Assembly (NCBI RefSeq): GCF_001469955.1
Contig: NZ_LOPU01000003.1
Location: forward strand, 33,219-97,218
From: Haloprofundus marisrubri
GTDB lineage: Archaea > Halobacteriota > Halobacteria > Halobacteriales > Haloferacaceae
Direction: 5' to 3'
DNA length: 64,000 bases
Shown: positions 46,146 through 54,463 of the stretch, in pieces
Numbering within the stretch: position 1 is the first letter of the stretch
Layout of the letters: every line of letters starts with the position of its first letter
Notes under the pieces: generated by a model
Seen by the model: the letters and a program-made list of their open reading frames with translations, nothing else
Told to the model about the DNA's origin: nothing
Database searches by the model: none
Program-made: the position numbers and the translations under genes

Positions 46146-47813
46146 ATGGTAATGTTGCACACAGTCGGACCGCTTCTGACGGTCGACGTCGGGAAGAAGA
46201 AGAGTCGGACGGAGAACATCGACAAGCTACTCGAATCCTACATCGGAGGGCGAGGCGTCGCCACGAAACTCGCACACGACCGGATTCCGTTCGATGCCGA
46301 CCCGTTCGGGGAGGAGAACCGCCTGTTCTTCACGACGGGGCCGATGCAAGCGTCGACCATGAGTTTCACCGGACGGATGAACTGCACCGGCGTCTCGCCG
46401 CTCACCGACGGGTTGGTCTCGTCGAACGCCGGAGGATTCATGTCGCGGAATTTTGCTGATACGGGTTACGCCGCCGTCGAACTCGTCGGCGTGAGTGACG
46501 AGTTGCTCGCTGTCCACGTCACTGACACCGACGTCGAGTTCGAGGCGGTACCGGAACTCGAAGATGCACCCGTCTCAGAAGTGGGTGCGTACATGGAGGA
46601 CGAGCACGGTCTCGGCGTCGACAACCTCGCCGTTGCTGGTCCCGCGGGCGAGAACCACGTCCGCTTCGCATCTATCATGACGAGCGGGGAACGGGCGTTC
46701 GGACGCGGTGGTCTGGGGGCAGTGATGGGTTCGAAGAACGTGAAGGCGATAAGCTTCGACGGTGACTCCGCGCCCGATATCGATATTCCATCGAAGCAGA
46801 TGGAGATTCACCGTGAAGCAGCAACCGACGACCACATCATGAAACGGCAGGGGACGGTCGCAGTGATGGACCTCGCCAACGAAATCGGTGGACTTCCCTC
46901 CTACTACTTCTCCGAGCAACAGTTCGAGGGCGTCGAAGGAATCAACGGCGACGCCGTCGAGTCGAAGAAGTACAAGAAGGGAACCTGTTCGGCCTGTGCG
47001 TTCGCGTGTAAACTCCCGACGAGAGACGAGGAGCGAGGCGTCGAAACGGAGGGACCGGAGTTCGAGGTGGCGATGGCGTTCGGGTCGAACGCCGGTGTCG
47101 ACGACATCGTCGACGTGATGAAATCGAACGAACTGTGCGACGAACTCGGACTCGACGCTATTTCGGCGGGCAACACTATCGCCGCGTATCTCGCGGCCGA
47201 AGACGAGTTCGGTAACCGAGAGCTGATTTGGGAACTCGTCGAGAAAATCGCTCGTCGAGAGGGCGTCGGCGACGACCTCGCCGAAGGAATCGACCGTGTT
47301 CACGACGAGTTGGGTGTCGAAAATTGGACGGTAAAGGGCCTTGACTTCGCCGCCCACGAGGGACGCGTCCTCCACGGACAAGGACTGTCGTACGCGGTAG
47401 CGAACCGCGGTGCCGACCACATGTACGCCGTCTTCTACTCGCAGGAGTATCCCCTTGTCCCAGAAGCCGACGCGATGGACCCGACCGGACTCGACGGGAA
47501 GCCCCAGCGCCTCATCGAGAAAGAAAACCAGATGGCGGTCAACGACAGCGGCGTCGTCTGCAAGTTTTCGCGCGATTTCATGACCCCCGAGCGATACGAG
47601 ATGCTGTTCGGTGCCGAGTTCGGGGAGTTGCTCGCAGTTGGCGACCGAATCGTCACGCTCGAACGTCACTTCAACAACCGGCGTGGTTTCGACCGCAACG
47701 ACGACGTACTCCCGTACGACCTTCCCGACTTCGAGGCGGCGCTCGACGAATACTACGACCGACGCGGATGGACGAACGACGGTGTCGTCCCCGACGACGA
47801 GGTACCCGTGTAG
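46146..47813 (+). CDS. Aldehyde:ferredoxin oxidoreductase (tungsten AOR family)
   Basis: Oxidises an aldehyde to the acid, passing electrons to ferredoxin through a tungstopterin and one [4Fe-4S] cluster. 555 residues from ATG 46146 (46152 equally possible). Cluster cysteines: CSACAFAC at 281-288 (Cys281, 284, 288) and distal Cys472 in SGVVCKFS. Pterin-binding segments: ERAFGRGGLGAVMGSKNVKAI, the CDELGLDAIS motif near 331-340 and the GQGLSYAVANRGADHM stretch. Short for the AOR family (605-630 is common). Divergent from the diaminobutyrate-type aminotransferase, so a semialdehyde produced there is an attractive substrate (inference). Confidence 0.9.
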   Translation: MVMLHTVGPLLTVDVGKKKSRTENIDKLLESYIGGRGVATKLAHDRIPFDADPFGEENRLFFTTGPMQASTMSFTGRMNCTGVSPLTDGLVSSNAGGFMSRNFADTGYAAVELVGVSDELLAVHVTDTDVEFEAVPELEDAPVSEVGAYMEDEHGLGVDNLAVAGPAGENHVRFASIMTSGERAFGRGGLGAVMGSKNVKAISFDGDSAPDIDIPSKQMEIHREAATDDHIMKRQGTVAVMDLANEIGGLPSYYFSEQQFEGVEGINGDAVESKKYKKGTCSACAFACKLPTRDEERGVETEGPEFEVAMAFGSNAGVDDIVDVMKSNELCDELGLDAISAGNTIAAYLAAEDEFGNRELIWELVEKIARREGVGDDLAEGIDRVHDELGVENWTVKGLDFAAHEGRVLHGQGLSYAVANRGADHMYAVFYSQEYPLVPEADAMDPTGLDGKPQRLIEKENQMAVNDSGVVCKFSRDFMTPERYEMLFGAEFGELLAVGDRIVTLERHFNNRRGFDRNDDVLPYDLPDFEAALDEYYDRRGWTNDGVVPDDEVPV

Positions 47814-47851
47814 CAGCGAACGGTCGACGAGTTCGTTCTCCAGGTTGACGG

Positions 47852-48646
47852 TCAGTCTCGCTCGTCACTCGACGGCGCACCGTACATTTCGGAAACCTTT
47901 CGCTCGAACGTGGCGACGGCCTCGTTCAGCATCTCGACCTGTGCGGCTTTCGTCTCGTCGTCGATAGCGTAGGATGGGCCCGAGAGGTTCAACGAACCGT
48001 ACACTTCCCCACGAGGGGATTTCACCGCCTTCCCCACGGCCCAGAGACCCTCGATAGCTTCTCCGTCGGTCTCGGCGTAGCCTCGTTCGCGGACCTGTTG
48101 GAGTTCGTCTAACAGTTCTGCCTCCGTGGTGATGGAGCGCTCCGTAGAGGCCGGCAGCCCCCACTGGTCGACAATTTCGTGGACTCGCTGTCGGGGAAAC
48201 TCGGCGACGATGGCTTTCCCCGAGGCCGTCGTGTGGATGTGAAACGGACTTCCGTCGACGAGAAACTGTGGGAAGTTCGTGAAGTCGAGGTCACCGTACA
48301 GCGAGACGATTCGACCGTTCTCCTCGACGGCGAAGTCTGCCTCCAGCGGCGACTCCTGTGAGAGGTGTGCGATTGCCTCCTCCGCGATGCGTCGGTACTC
48401 CTTTCGAGTTCTAACGTAGTCTCCGAGGTGACAGAACTTCGCTCCGAGGCGGTACTGGTTGTCCTCGCTGACGATGTACCCGTATCTCATGAGCGTGGTG
48501 AGATGGCTGTGGACGGTGCTCTTTGCGAGGTTCGACGCCTCCGCGAGTTCGGCCAATGTTGCCCCCTCCAGTTCGAGGATATGGTCGACCAACCGAAGCG
48601 AGAGCGCAGTCGTCTGGAGCACCCGTCCTGTGTCTCGCTTTGTCAT
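47852..48646 (-). CDS. IclR family transcription regulator
   Basis: 264 residues. N-terminal winged helix-turn-helix (about 1-75: LRLVDHILELEGATLAELAEASNLAKSTVHSHLTTLMRYGYI) and C-terminal effector-binding IclR domain (about 80-255) with PFHIHTTASGKAIVAEF and the LNLSGPSYAI segment. IclR proteins repress or activate catabolic operons in response to a metabolite of the pathway. Convergent with AOR, and the only dedicated regulator next to the island, so it is the likely controller. A perfect 15-base palindrome lies directly before its start. Confidence 0.92.
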   Translation of the reverse strand: MTKRDTGRVLQTTALSLRLVDHILELEGATLAELAEASNLAKSTVHSHLTTLMRYGYIVSEDNQYRLGAKFCHLGDYVRTRKEYRRIAEEAIAHLSQESPLEADFAVEENGRIVSLYGDLDFTNFPQFLVDGSPFHIHTTASGKAIVAEFPRQRVHEIVDQWGLPASTERSITTEAELLDELQQVRERGYAETDGEAIEGLWAVGKAVKSPRGEVYGSLNLSGPSYAIDDETKAAQVEMLNEAVATFERKVSEMYGAPSSDERD

Positions 48647-48648
48647 AG

Positions 48649-48663
48649 CCGTCTGTCAGACGG
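48649..48663. promoter_or_regulatory. Palindrome CCGTCTG-T-CAGACGG before the IclR gene
   Basis: Perfect 7-bp arms around a single T, beginning three bases before the start codon. It is placed to overlap the transcript start if the mRNA is leaderless, as expected of an autorepression operator. Confidence 0.55.
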
Positions 48664-49782
48664 AATCACCAAAACTGTTTGTGACGGTGTTCGAATCTCC
48701 GTTTCGTGTTCGTAGTCACTGCCCGACTCCGTTTACTCAGTCTTCGAACACGTACACAGTGTCAAAAGGTACATCGAACTGTGTCTCTGTTTACGAGACG
48801 CGGACATTTATACCAGCATACGCATCGAAATATCTGCGGAAGTGTGCCGTTGGACTGTCGTGCTAACGAGATAAAACGCCACAGTGCGTATTGTACGCAG
48901 TAGCACAGTCTATACTGGACCACGAACCGGGTGTGTCCCCCGAGAAAGAGGCTCAATTCGCAAGAGCCGAACGGGGCTTTCGGCGAAGTCGTGCAACACT
49001 CCGTCCCCATAACAAGCATAGTACTGTTATCTAGGGCGCTAGATTGTGACATACAACAGGAACTGGTGCCGATTTTTGCGATTGATGCATTTCCTAGCGG
49101 GAATAACCGAGAGAAAACTGAATAACATCGGGGAGAGGAAGTTGCTGCGCCCTCTTTGGTGTTAAATGTTCACAACTCTCGAACGACGTTTTCGCAGGTT
49201 CCTCAGTGCGAGAGACAAGGAAAATACGGCTGTCAGGGTCCAATCGATTCGGATCGGACTCGACTTTCAATCTACTGAGAGAACCGTATCCGTGATTTAG
49301 GCGGCAAACGAGTGAACGACCGGCGCAACAGCAATCAGGCTTGTATGAGATGTGCATAATTACCAACTTACAAGATATGTCAATTTCAACTTAATACTAC
49401 ATGAGCGTGATCGGGTTTGCAAATACAACAAATCGCCGAGGAGAGTGTCAGGGCGATCGTTCGAGTTATACAATGAGAACGTAATGACGAACCACATTTC
49501 TGATAACAGAAATCGGGGTTTCTGGACAGGCCCACAGACAACCACCTCCTGAGTTGAAACAGTTATTCTAACACAATGAAAATCCGGTCCGGATATTATT
49601 ATCACAAAGATTGTAATTCTAATATAGTAGTTCGCCGTTAGCGAACAATCGAGAAACAGTCCAGATTTTCATGTATGGAGGTAATCATTATCAACCGTTG
49701 TCAAAAAGCCTGCTCGGGGTTCACTCAGTATCTGAGGCCCTCAGCAACAGCGACTGTGGACTGAACTCGTGACCGAGATGGC
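48664..49782. other. 1.1-kb AT-rich region without recognisable genes
   Basis: Much less GC than its surroundings, especially 49330-49700. Open frames are short and not conserved-looking. It holds a hairpin GTTCGC-N5-GCGAAC at 49630-49646, a second copy of the 12-mer GTACACAGTGTC (48752-48763, also at 46101-46112) and the IclR promoter. It may be an old insertion site or contain an untranslated RNA. Confidence 0.5.
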
Positions 49783-50220
49783 TCAAAGACGGCCGTTTCC
49801 GATGTAAACGAGAGTCAACGTGCCAATGAGCACGAGTATCGACGAAGCGAAATCAGGGAGCGGGACAGCTTCGTCTCCGAGGAACCCTATCAGAACGAGC
49901 GCAACTGCGATACTCGACAACAGTCGGTGCGTGAGCAGTTGGGCAGCGAACACGCGGGAGGTCCAGTAGAGCGCCTCTACTGCCGACGAAACCGTCCCCT
50001 CGAACGAAAACGTCTCATCTGGATTGTCGACGACTTCGTAGTCACCGAGGCTGTCGCGTGCGACAGTAACCGTCTGACCCGTGTGGACGCGCTTTCCATC
50101 CGCGTCCGTGATACGGAGAAGGGTAACTGATTCGTCGGAGATACCGACGACACGATACGTGCCGTCCGAGCGGTTACCAGCCGTCGACTGGTAGTGTGCG
50201 TACATGGAGGGGTTGGTCAT
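49783..50220 (-). CDS. Membrane protein with N-terminal soluble domain, function unknown
   Basis: 145 residues. The first 85 form a small beta-rich domain (GTYRVVGISDESVTLLRITDADGKR, then TVARDSLGDYEVV), the rest two membrane helices (about 95-115 and 120-140). Haloarchaeal genomes hold similar small proteins of unknown function. Transcribed alone; the upstream MetE-like gene points toward it. Confidence 0.6.
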   Translation of the reverse strand: MTNPSMYAHYQSTAGNRSDGTYRVVGISDESVTLLRITDADGKRVHTGQTVTVARDSLGDYEVVDNPDETFSFEGTVSSAVEALYWTSRVFAAQLLTHRLLSSIAVALVLIGFLGDEAVPLPDFASSILVLIGTLTLVYIGNGRL

Positions 50221-50316
50221 TGGTGTAGATTCTCGATATCTGATGATAGGTGTGACGAACGTCGCGTATTTGAGGAGGCGATAAAGAGAACGAACGTACC
50301 GTCCTGCGAGCAGTCC

Positions 50317-51471
50317 TCAGTAGATGCGCTCGCTTGCGATTTCGGCACCCTCGACGAGCGCTTCCAACTTCGCCCAGGCGATTTCGGGGTCGACCATGTC
50401 GAGACCTGCTTGCGTGCCGAACCCACAGTCCGGCGCTGCAACGAGCGGTGTCGAATCGTCGACTTCGTCGGCGACTCGCTCCAAGCGGTCCGCAATCGTC
50501 TCTGGATGGTCGATGATGTTCGTTTTCACGTCGACGACGCCGGGGATGAGTGTCCACCCCTCAGGAAGCGGTTGTTCGGCGAACGTGCGGTACTCGTGTT
50601 GGTGGCGCGGGTTCGCCTGCTCGATGCTGAGGCCGGTGATGTCGGCCTCGTAAATCTCGGGGAGCATTTCGACCAAATCAGTGTCGAGGTGGTGCGGCCC
50701 TTCGTAGCTTCCCCAGCAGGTGTGAAGCCGAACTTGGTCCTCCGGGACGTTCGCCAGCGCCTCGTTGAGCGCTTCGACGTGGAGTCGTGTCGCACCTTTG
50801 ATTTCCTCTAAGGGTGCATCGGCGTACGCCGCCGTATGTCCAACTGTGAGCAGTTCGGGGGCGTCGATTTGGAGCGTCATTCCGGTTTCCGCGACCAGTT
50901 CGTACTCCGCTGCCATCGCCTCCGCGACGGCGAAGAGATACTCCTCGTATGAGTCGTAGTAGTCGTTGACGTGTGTGGCGGTGACGACGCTGGGTGACGC
51001 CGACGTGATGAACGTCTCTTCGACGTCGGCACCGACTGCCGAGAGCGCATCTTGGAACTCCGCGAGTTCGGCCTCGGCGTCCTCCTGTCCGGTGTACTCG
51101 ACAGCGTCGGTAACGACTGGATGCATCGAGAGGTCGATAACGTCCGTTTTGAACGTCTCTTCGGCGTAGTCGGGGAACTCCTGGAGATCCGCCCAGAGTT
51201 CCTGCTTGCGCTTGCCTTCGATACCGCTGAGGCGGCCCGCCACGTACCAGTTGAACGAGACGCGGGACTGTTCGCCGTTGTTGATGCTGTCGAGTCCAGT
51301 TTCGACTTGGCGCTCGACGATGTCCCGTGTGGCGTCTGCAACAGTCGTCTCCCACTCCTCGGCGTCGACATCCTCACCGTCTTGACGCTTCTTGAGGAGT
51401 TCGAGCAGTTCTGGTGGGCGAGGGAGACTTCCGATGTGCGTCGTCCGAATGTGGCCGTCGTTTGCTGTCAT
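50317..51471 (-). CDS. Cobalamin-independent methionine synthase (MetE C-terminal domain) family protein
   Basis: 384 residues, a single UROD/MetE-like barrel. Starts with the family HIGSLPRPPELL. Zinc ligands expected of the fold are visible: His and Cys in LHTCWGSYEGPHH, an acidic/His-rich LSIEQANPRHQHEY segment, and the last Cys in APDCGFGT. The folate-binding N-terminal half of full MetE is absent, as in archaeal core-MetE proteins and in epoxyalkane:CoM transferases, so it may transfer a methyl or alkyl group to a thiol such as homocysteine. A perfect 14-base palindrome sits at the transcript start. Confidence 0.85.
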   Translation of the reverse strand: MTANDGHIRTTHIGSLPRPPELLELLKKRQDGEDVDAEEWETTVADATRDIVERQVETGLDSINNGEQSRVSFNWYVAGRLSGIEGKRKQELWADLQEFPDYAEETFKTDVIDLSMHPVVTDAVEYTGQEDAEAELAEFQDALSAVGADVEETFITSASPSVVTATHVNDYYDSYEEYLFAVAEAMAAEYELVAETGMTLQIDAPELLTVGHTAAYADAPLEEIKGATRLHVEALNEALANVPEDQVRLHTCWGSYEGPHHLDTDLVEMLPEIYEADITGLSIEQANPRHQHEYRTFAEQPLPEGWTLIPGVVDVKTNIIDHPETIADRLERVADEVDDSTPLVAAPDCGFGTQAGLDMVDPEIAWAKLEALVEGAEIASERIY

Positions 51472-51475
51472 CGGG

Positions 51476-51489
51476 TACTCACGTGAGTA
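51476..51489. promoter_or_regulatory. 14-base perfect palindrome TACTCACGTGAGTA at the metE-like promoter
   Basis: It lies 5-18 bases upstream of the start codon and downstream of an AT box (aaatata, about 51504-51510), so it should overlap the transcription start. A further half-site ACTCACGG lies at 51511-51518. Probable operator of a repressor sensing methionine or a related metabolite (inference). Confidence 0.6.
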
Positions 51490-51663
51490 ATATAGCCTTG
51501 CTCAAATATAACTCACGGTATTCGAGAGTCGAGAGCGGTCAATCTCCGGGAGTTGCCAGAGCAAGCAGCACACTCCCTTTCGGCCCGTGTGAGGACACAG
51601 CGTCTGCACGGTGAACTCCGAACGGACCGGTGTACTTTCGTCGTTCTAGACCGAATCATCGGT

Positions 51664-51915
51664 ATGAGCGAGGGAAACGTCGTCGTCACGTGTCGTGACT
51701 GTACGCTCGAAGAATCGTTCGAGAATCTGGGGCGTGCACGCGTCGCGCTCGACGACCACGAATTGGAGACCGGTCACGACGTCGACTGGCGAATCATTCG
51801 CGTAGCCGGAGGGGTCGAGCAAGCAGGTGCTGATGCCGGCGTCTGTGGCATTCCCGGCTGTGAGAACACCGATTCGGCACTCCTCGATTGGCAGAACACG
51901 GACGGCGAAAAGTGA
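51664..51915 (+). CDS. Small haloarchaeal cysteine-containing protein (DUF7542-like)
   Basis: 83 residues from the ATG at 51664. Begins NVVVTCRDCTLEESFENLG with one CxxC pair, then RVALDDHELETGHDVDWRI with two conserved His, and ends with GVCGIPGCENTD giving further Cys. The pattern Cys2-His2-like at the N-terminal half suggests a zinc finger. Known only as an uncharacterised haloarchaeal family; role unknown. Single gene between the MetE-like and GH13 genes. Confidence 0.7.
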   Translation: MSEGNVVVTCRDCTLEESFENLGRARVALDDHELETGHDVDWRIIRVAGGVEQAGADAGVCGIPGCENTDSALLDWQNTDGEK

Positions 51916-52059
51916 GTGTTGCCAGGCGCTCTGCATCGAATCTAGGAGTACGTCTGACGCGACGCAGTAGCCCAGATATTTCCGACAGAAGGATAGCGAG
52001 GACACCGACGATGAGCGGAACTTCGAGCGTGTTCCCGTACGGAAATCGATTCCCGTCGG

Positions 52060-54162
52060 TTACTGGTTCGTGTCCAAGACGAGAACGTTGTCGACGGTCA
52101 CTTCGGTCTCGTCATCGGCGGGTGTCGTCACGTCGGCACCCGTTACGAGGTCAGTGTCGCCAACTGCTTCGTCGAGAGTTACCCTCGCAGATTCCGAACC
52201 GAAGTTGAGCACGACCAGCACACGGTTCTGACCGTCGTCACGGGCGAACGCAACTACTTTTTCGGACTCGGCGACGAAGCCAACGCGCTCGACGGCCCCC
52301 CTACGGAGGACGGCGTGTTCGTCGCGGGCGTGACTGAGTCGCCGGTGGAAGTTCGTGAGTTCGGTATCGCCGTCGTGCCACGTCATCGGACCGCGGTACT
52401 CCGTCATGCCACGTTCCTGGCCGGCGTAAATCATCGGTGCGCCCGGTAAGGTGAACGTCGTGGCCGCTGCTGCACGGAGCGCGGCCTCGTCGCACTCGTC
52501 GAGATAACGGTCCTCGTCGTGATTTTCCACGTAGCGCATGTGGACTGAGCTGTCGGGGAAGCCAGCGGACTCGATATCGTCGAGTGCGTCGAGAACAGCC
52601 GTGGCCGGTGACTCGTCCCTGCCGATATCACGCAGCGCGTAGTACAGCGAGGTGTCGTAGTGTGCGTCGAACTCTTGGTCGTGATAGTCGGGGTCGTGTG
52701 GAACAGTCTCGTCGAGCCAACCGAACTCCGGATGGCTCTCGTTGACACGTTCGCGAGTCTCCTTCCAGAAGCCGTGAGGGACACCCCAAGCGACGTCACA
52801 GCGGAAGCCGTCGACCACGTCGGCCCACTCGTCGACCACGTCGAGTAAGTGCGAGCGAACCGCGAGAGAGCCGTAGTTGAAGTTCGGAATGCGTTCCCAA
52901 GCGAAATATCGCTCTGCCCGTTTGTCCGACTCACCGGGACCGCGCGAGCGTGAACTCGGCTCTTCGGCCGGCGTAAACGCGTCTGCGCGTTCCTCCCAAA
53001 CGTACCAGTCTCGGTACTCGGGCACGTCGGCGGCGCTCATCTGGAAGAACGGGTGTTCGCGGTCGGAGTGGTTGATGACGAGGTCGAACATGACGGTCAT
53101 CCCACGGTCGTGGGCCGCGTCGACGAACGACTCGAACTCCGCTCGTGTCCCGAGGTCGTCGGCCATCTCGAAGAAGTTCGTGATGTGGTAGCCGTGCGTC
53201 GTCGGACTCTGAAGTACCGGCGTGAGCCAGATACAGTCGACGCCGAGCGAGTCGATGTAGGCGAGTCGACGTTCGAGTTCCTCGAACGTGGTCGGTGGAC
53301 GCTCGCCGGCGAACGACCGGACGAATATCTCGTAGATGGTCGCGTCCGCGAGCCACTCAGGTGGGCCGTTCGGTCGTCCGACGGTGACTTTTCGGGTATC
53401 TTCGACCGGCATCCGAAGGTCGACGACGTCCGGCACACTGTGACGCTCGCCGACCGCGACAGCGTGGATACGTGTCCGTTCACCGAGTTCGGAACGGGGA
53501 ATCTTCATCGTCCGTTCGGTTGTTTCGATATCGGCCGGACTGAGGTCGTCACGGTCGTCGACGTAGAACTCGACGGTGAGGTCACCGTCTTCGAACTGGC
53601 TCTTCGGTGCGGCCGTAGGTTGTGCGGAGACGACGACCGTTTCGTCTTCGACATCGGCCCGGAGTTGGAGTTTCGGCCGACCCGGTCCCGGTACGCGAAC
53701 GTTGCCACCCGGGACCCAGAACGCCCCGGGTGCGGAGAATCCGAACCGGTGAACGCCCGGCGAGAGCCGTTTTTTGACGCCGACCATACCGTCTTCGACC
53801 GTCGGCTGGTCCGCACCGAGGATGTGCTCGTTGAACAGACCGATAACCGAGACGTCGGCTAAGTCGTCGGCGTCTCGCGGAAACTCGTCGAGTGGGTAAT
53901 CCAAACAGGTCAGCCTCCGGTCGTCGGGGAACACGCGAACCGTGAGGTCGTGTCGACCGTCGGGAGCGTCGAGCGTTACCCGGTACGTACCCGGCGCGTC
54001 CGGTTCGAAGTCCAAAACCGGACTCTCGCCGAGTGTTGCTGTACTCTCTTCGGGTTGCTCCAGTATCGACCAGACGTACTCGGCTGTCGGGTCGGGGTCG
54101 CGTGGGGCGAGTTCGACTGCGGTACCGACTGTCGTAAACCGCGGCGGTCCAGGATGGTGCAT
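52060..54162 (-). CDS. GH13 alpha-amylase-family glycosidase (cyclomaltodextrinase/neopullulanase-like)
   Basis: 700 residues from the ATG at 54162. About 250 N-terminal residues are beta-sandwich domains, the first PKD/Ig-like (GTYRVTLDAPDGRHDL), then comes the barrel. GH13 motifs: ATIYEIFVRSFAG at its start, region I DLVINHS, region II GFRCDVAWG with the nucleophile Asp, and region IV YVENHDEDR. The general acid Glu is probably in the EFGWLDE segment. A C-terminal beta-domain follows. No signal peptide, so it acts on internal maltodextrin or glycogen-like material. Divergent from a zinc-ribbon regulator at 54464. Confidence 0.88.
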   Translation of the reverse strand: MHHPGPPRFTTVGTAVELAPRDPDPTAEYVWSILEQPEESTATLGESPVLDFEPDAPGTYRVTLDAPDGRHDLTVRVFPDDRRLTCLDYPLDEFPRDADDLADVSVIGLFNEHILGADQPTVEDGMVGVKKRLSPGVHRFGFSAPGAFWVPGGNVRVPGPGRPKLQLRADVEDETVVVSAQPTAAPKSQFEDGDLTVEFYVDDRDDLSPADIETTERTMKIPRSELGERTRIHAVAVGERHSVPDVVDLRMPVEDTRKVTVGRPNGPPEWLADATIYEIFVRSFAGERPPTTFEELERRLAYIDSLGVDCIWLTPVLQSPTTHGYHITNFFEMADDLGTRAEFESFVDAAHDRGMTVMFDLVINHSDREHPFFQMSAADVPEYRDWYVWEERADAFTPAEEPSSRSRGPGESDKRAERYFAWERIPNFNYGSLAVRSHLLDVVDEWADVVDGFRCDVAWGVPHGFWKETRERVNESHPEFGWLDETVPHDPDYHDQEFDAHYDTSLYYALRDIGRDESPATAVLDALDDIESAGFPDSSVHMRYVENHDEDRYLDECDEAALRAAAATTFTLPGAPMIYAGQERGMTEYRGPMTWHDGDTELTNFHRRLSHARDEHAVLRRGAVERVGFVAESEKVVAFARDDGQNRVLVVLNFGSESARVTLDEAVGDTDLVTGADVTTPADDETEVTVDNVLVLDTNQ

Positions 54163-54463
54163 CGTCACTACCAGAGCACGGAGGAGGGCCAGTTAACTGT
54201 CAGCAGAACAGATTTCGGGTGTCGTATTCGACACCTTGTCTCGCCGGTTCCGAGTCGGAACGCGGCGCGAGCGGATGCTCACGGTCGCTATCGGTCCGTC
54301 TACCGGTCGCCACCGAGTCGGGACCTCGGACGCTTCTGGAGAGGTTCGGTGTCGATTGCAGGCCTCGTTGTGAAGAAATCTTCAGGTGGCCACTCCGAGT
54401 CGAAAGCGAGGGTCGTCAGAGCTAGAGAGACAGTTTCACGGTCAGTGTCGTCGAACGGCGAGC
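54163..54463. other. 301-base divergent region, no gene seen
   Basis: Separates the GH13 gene from the zinc-ribbon HTH gene. It has no clear TATA element or large inverted repeat. Open frames through it are extensions of the flanking genes in other phases. Confidence 0.5.

Noticed and set aside
46101..48763. 12-mer GTACACAGTGTC repeated at 46101 and 48752 as a regulon motif
   Set aside because: A 12-base match by chance is expected many times in a 64-kb window; kept only as a comment.
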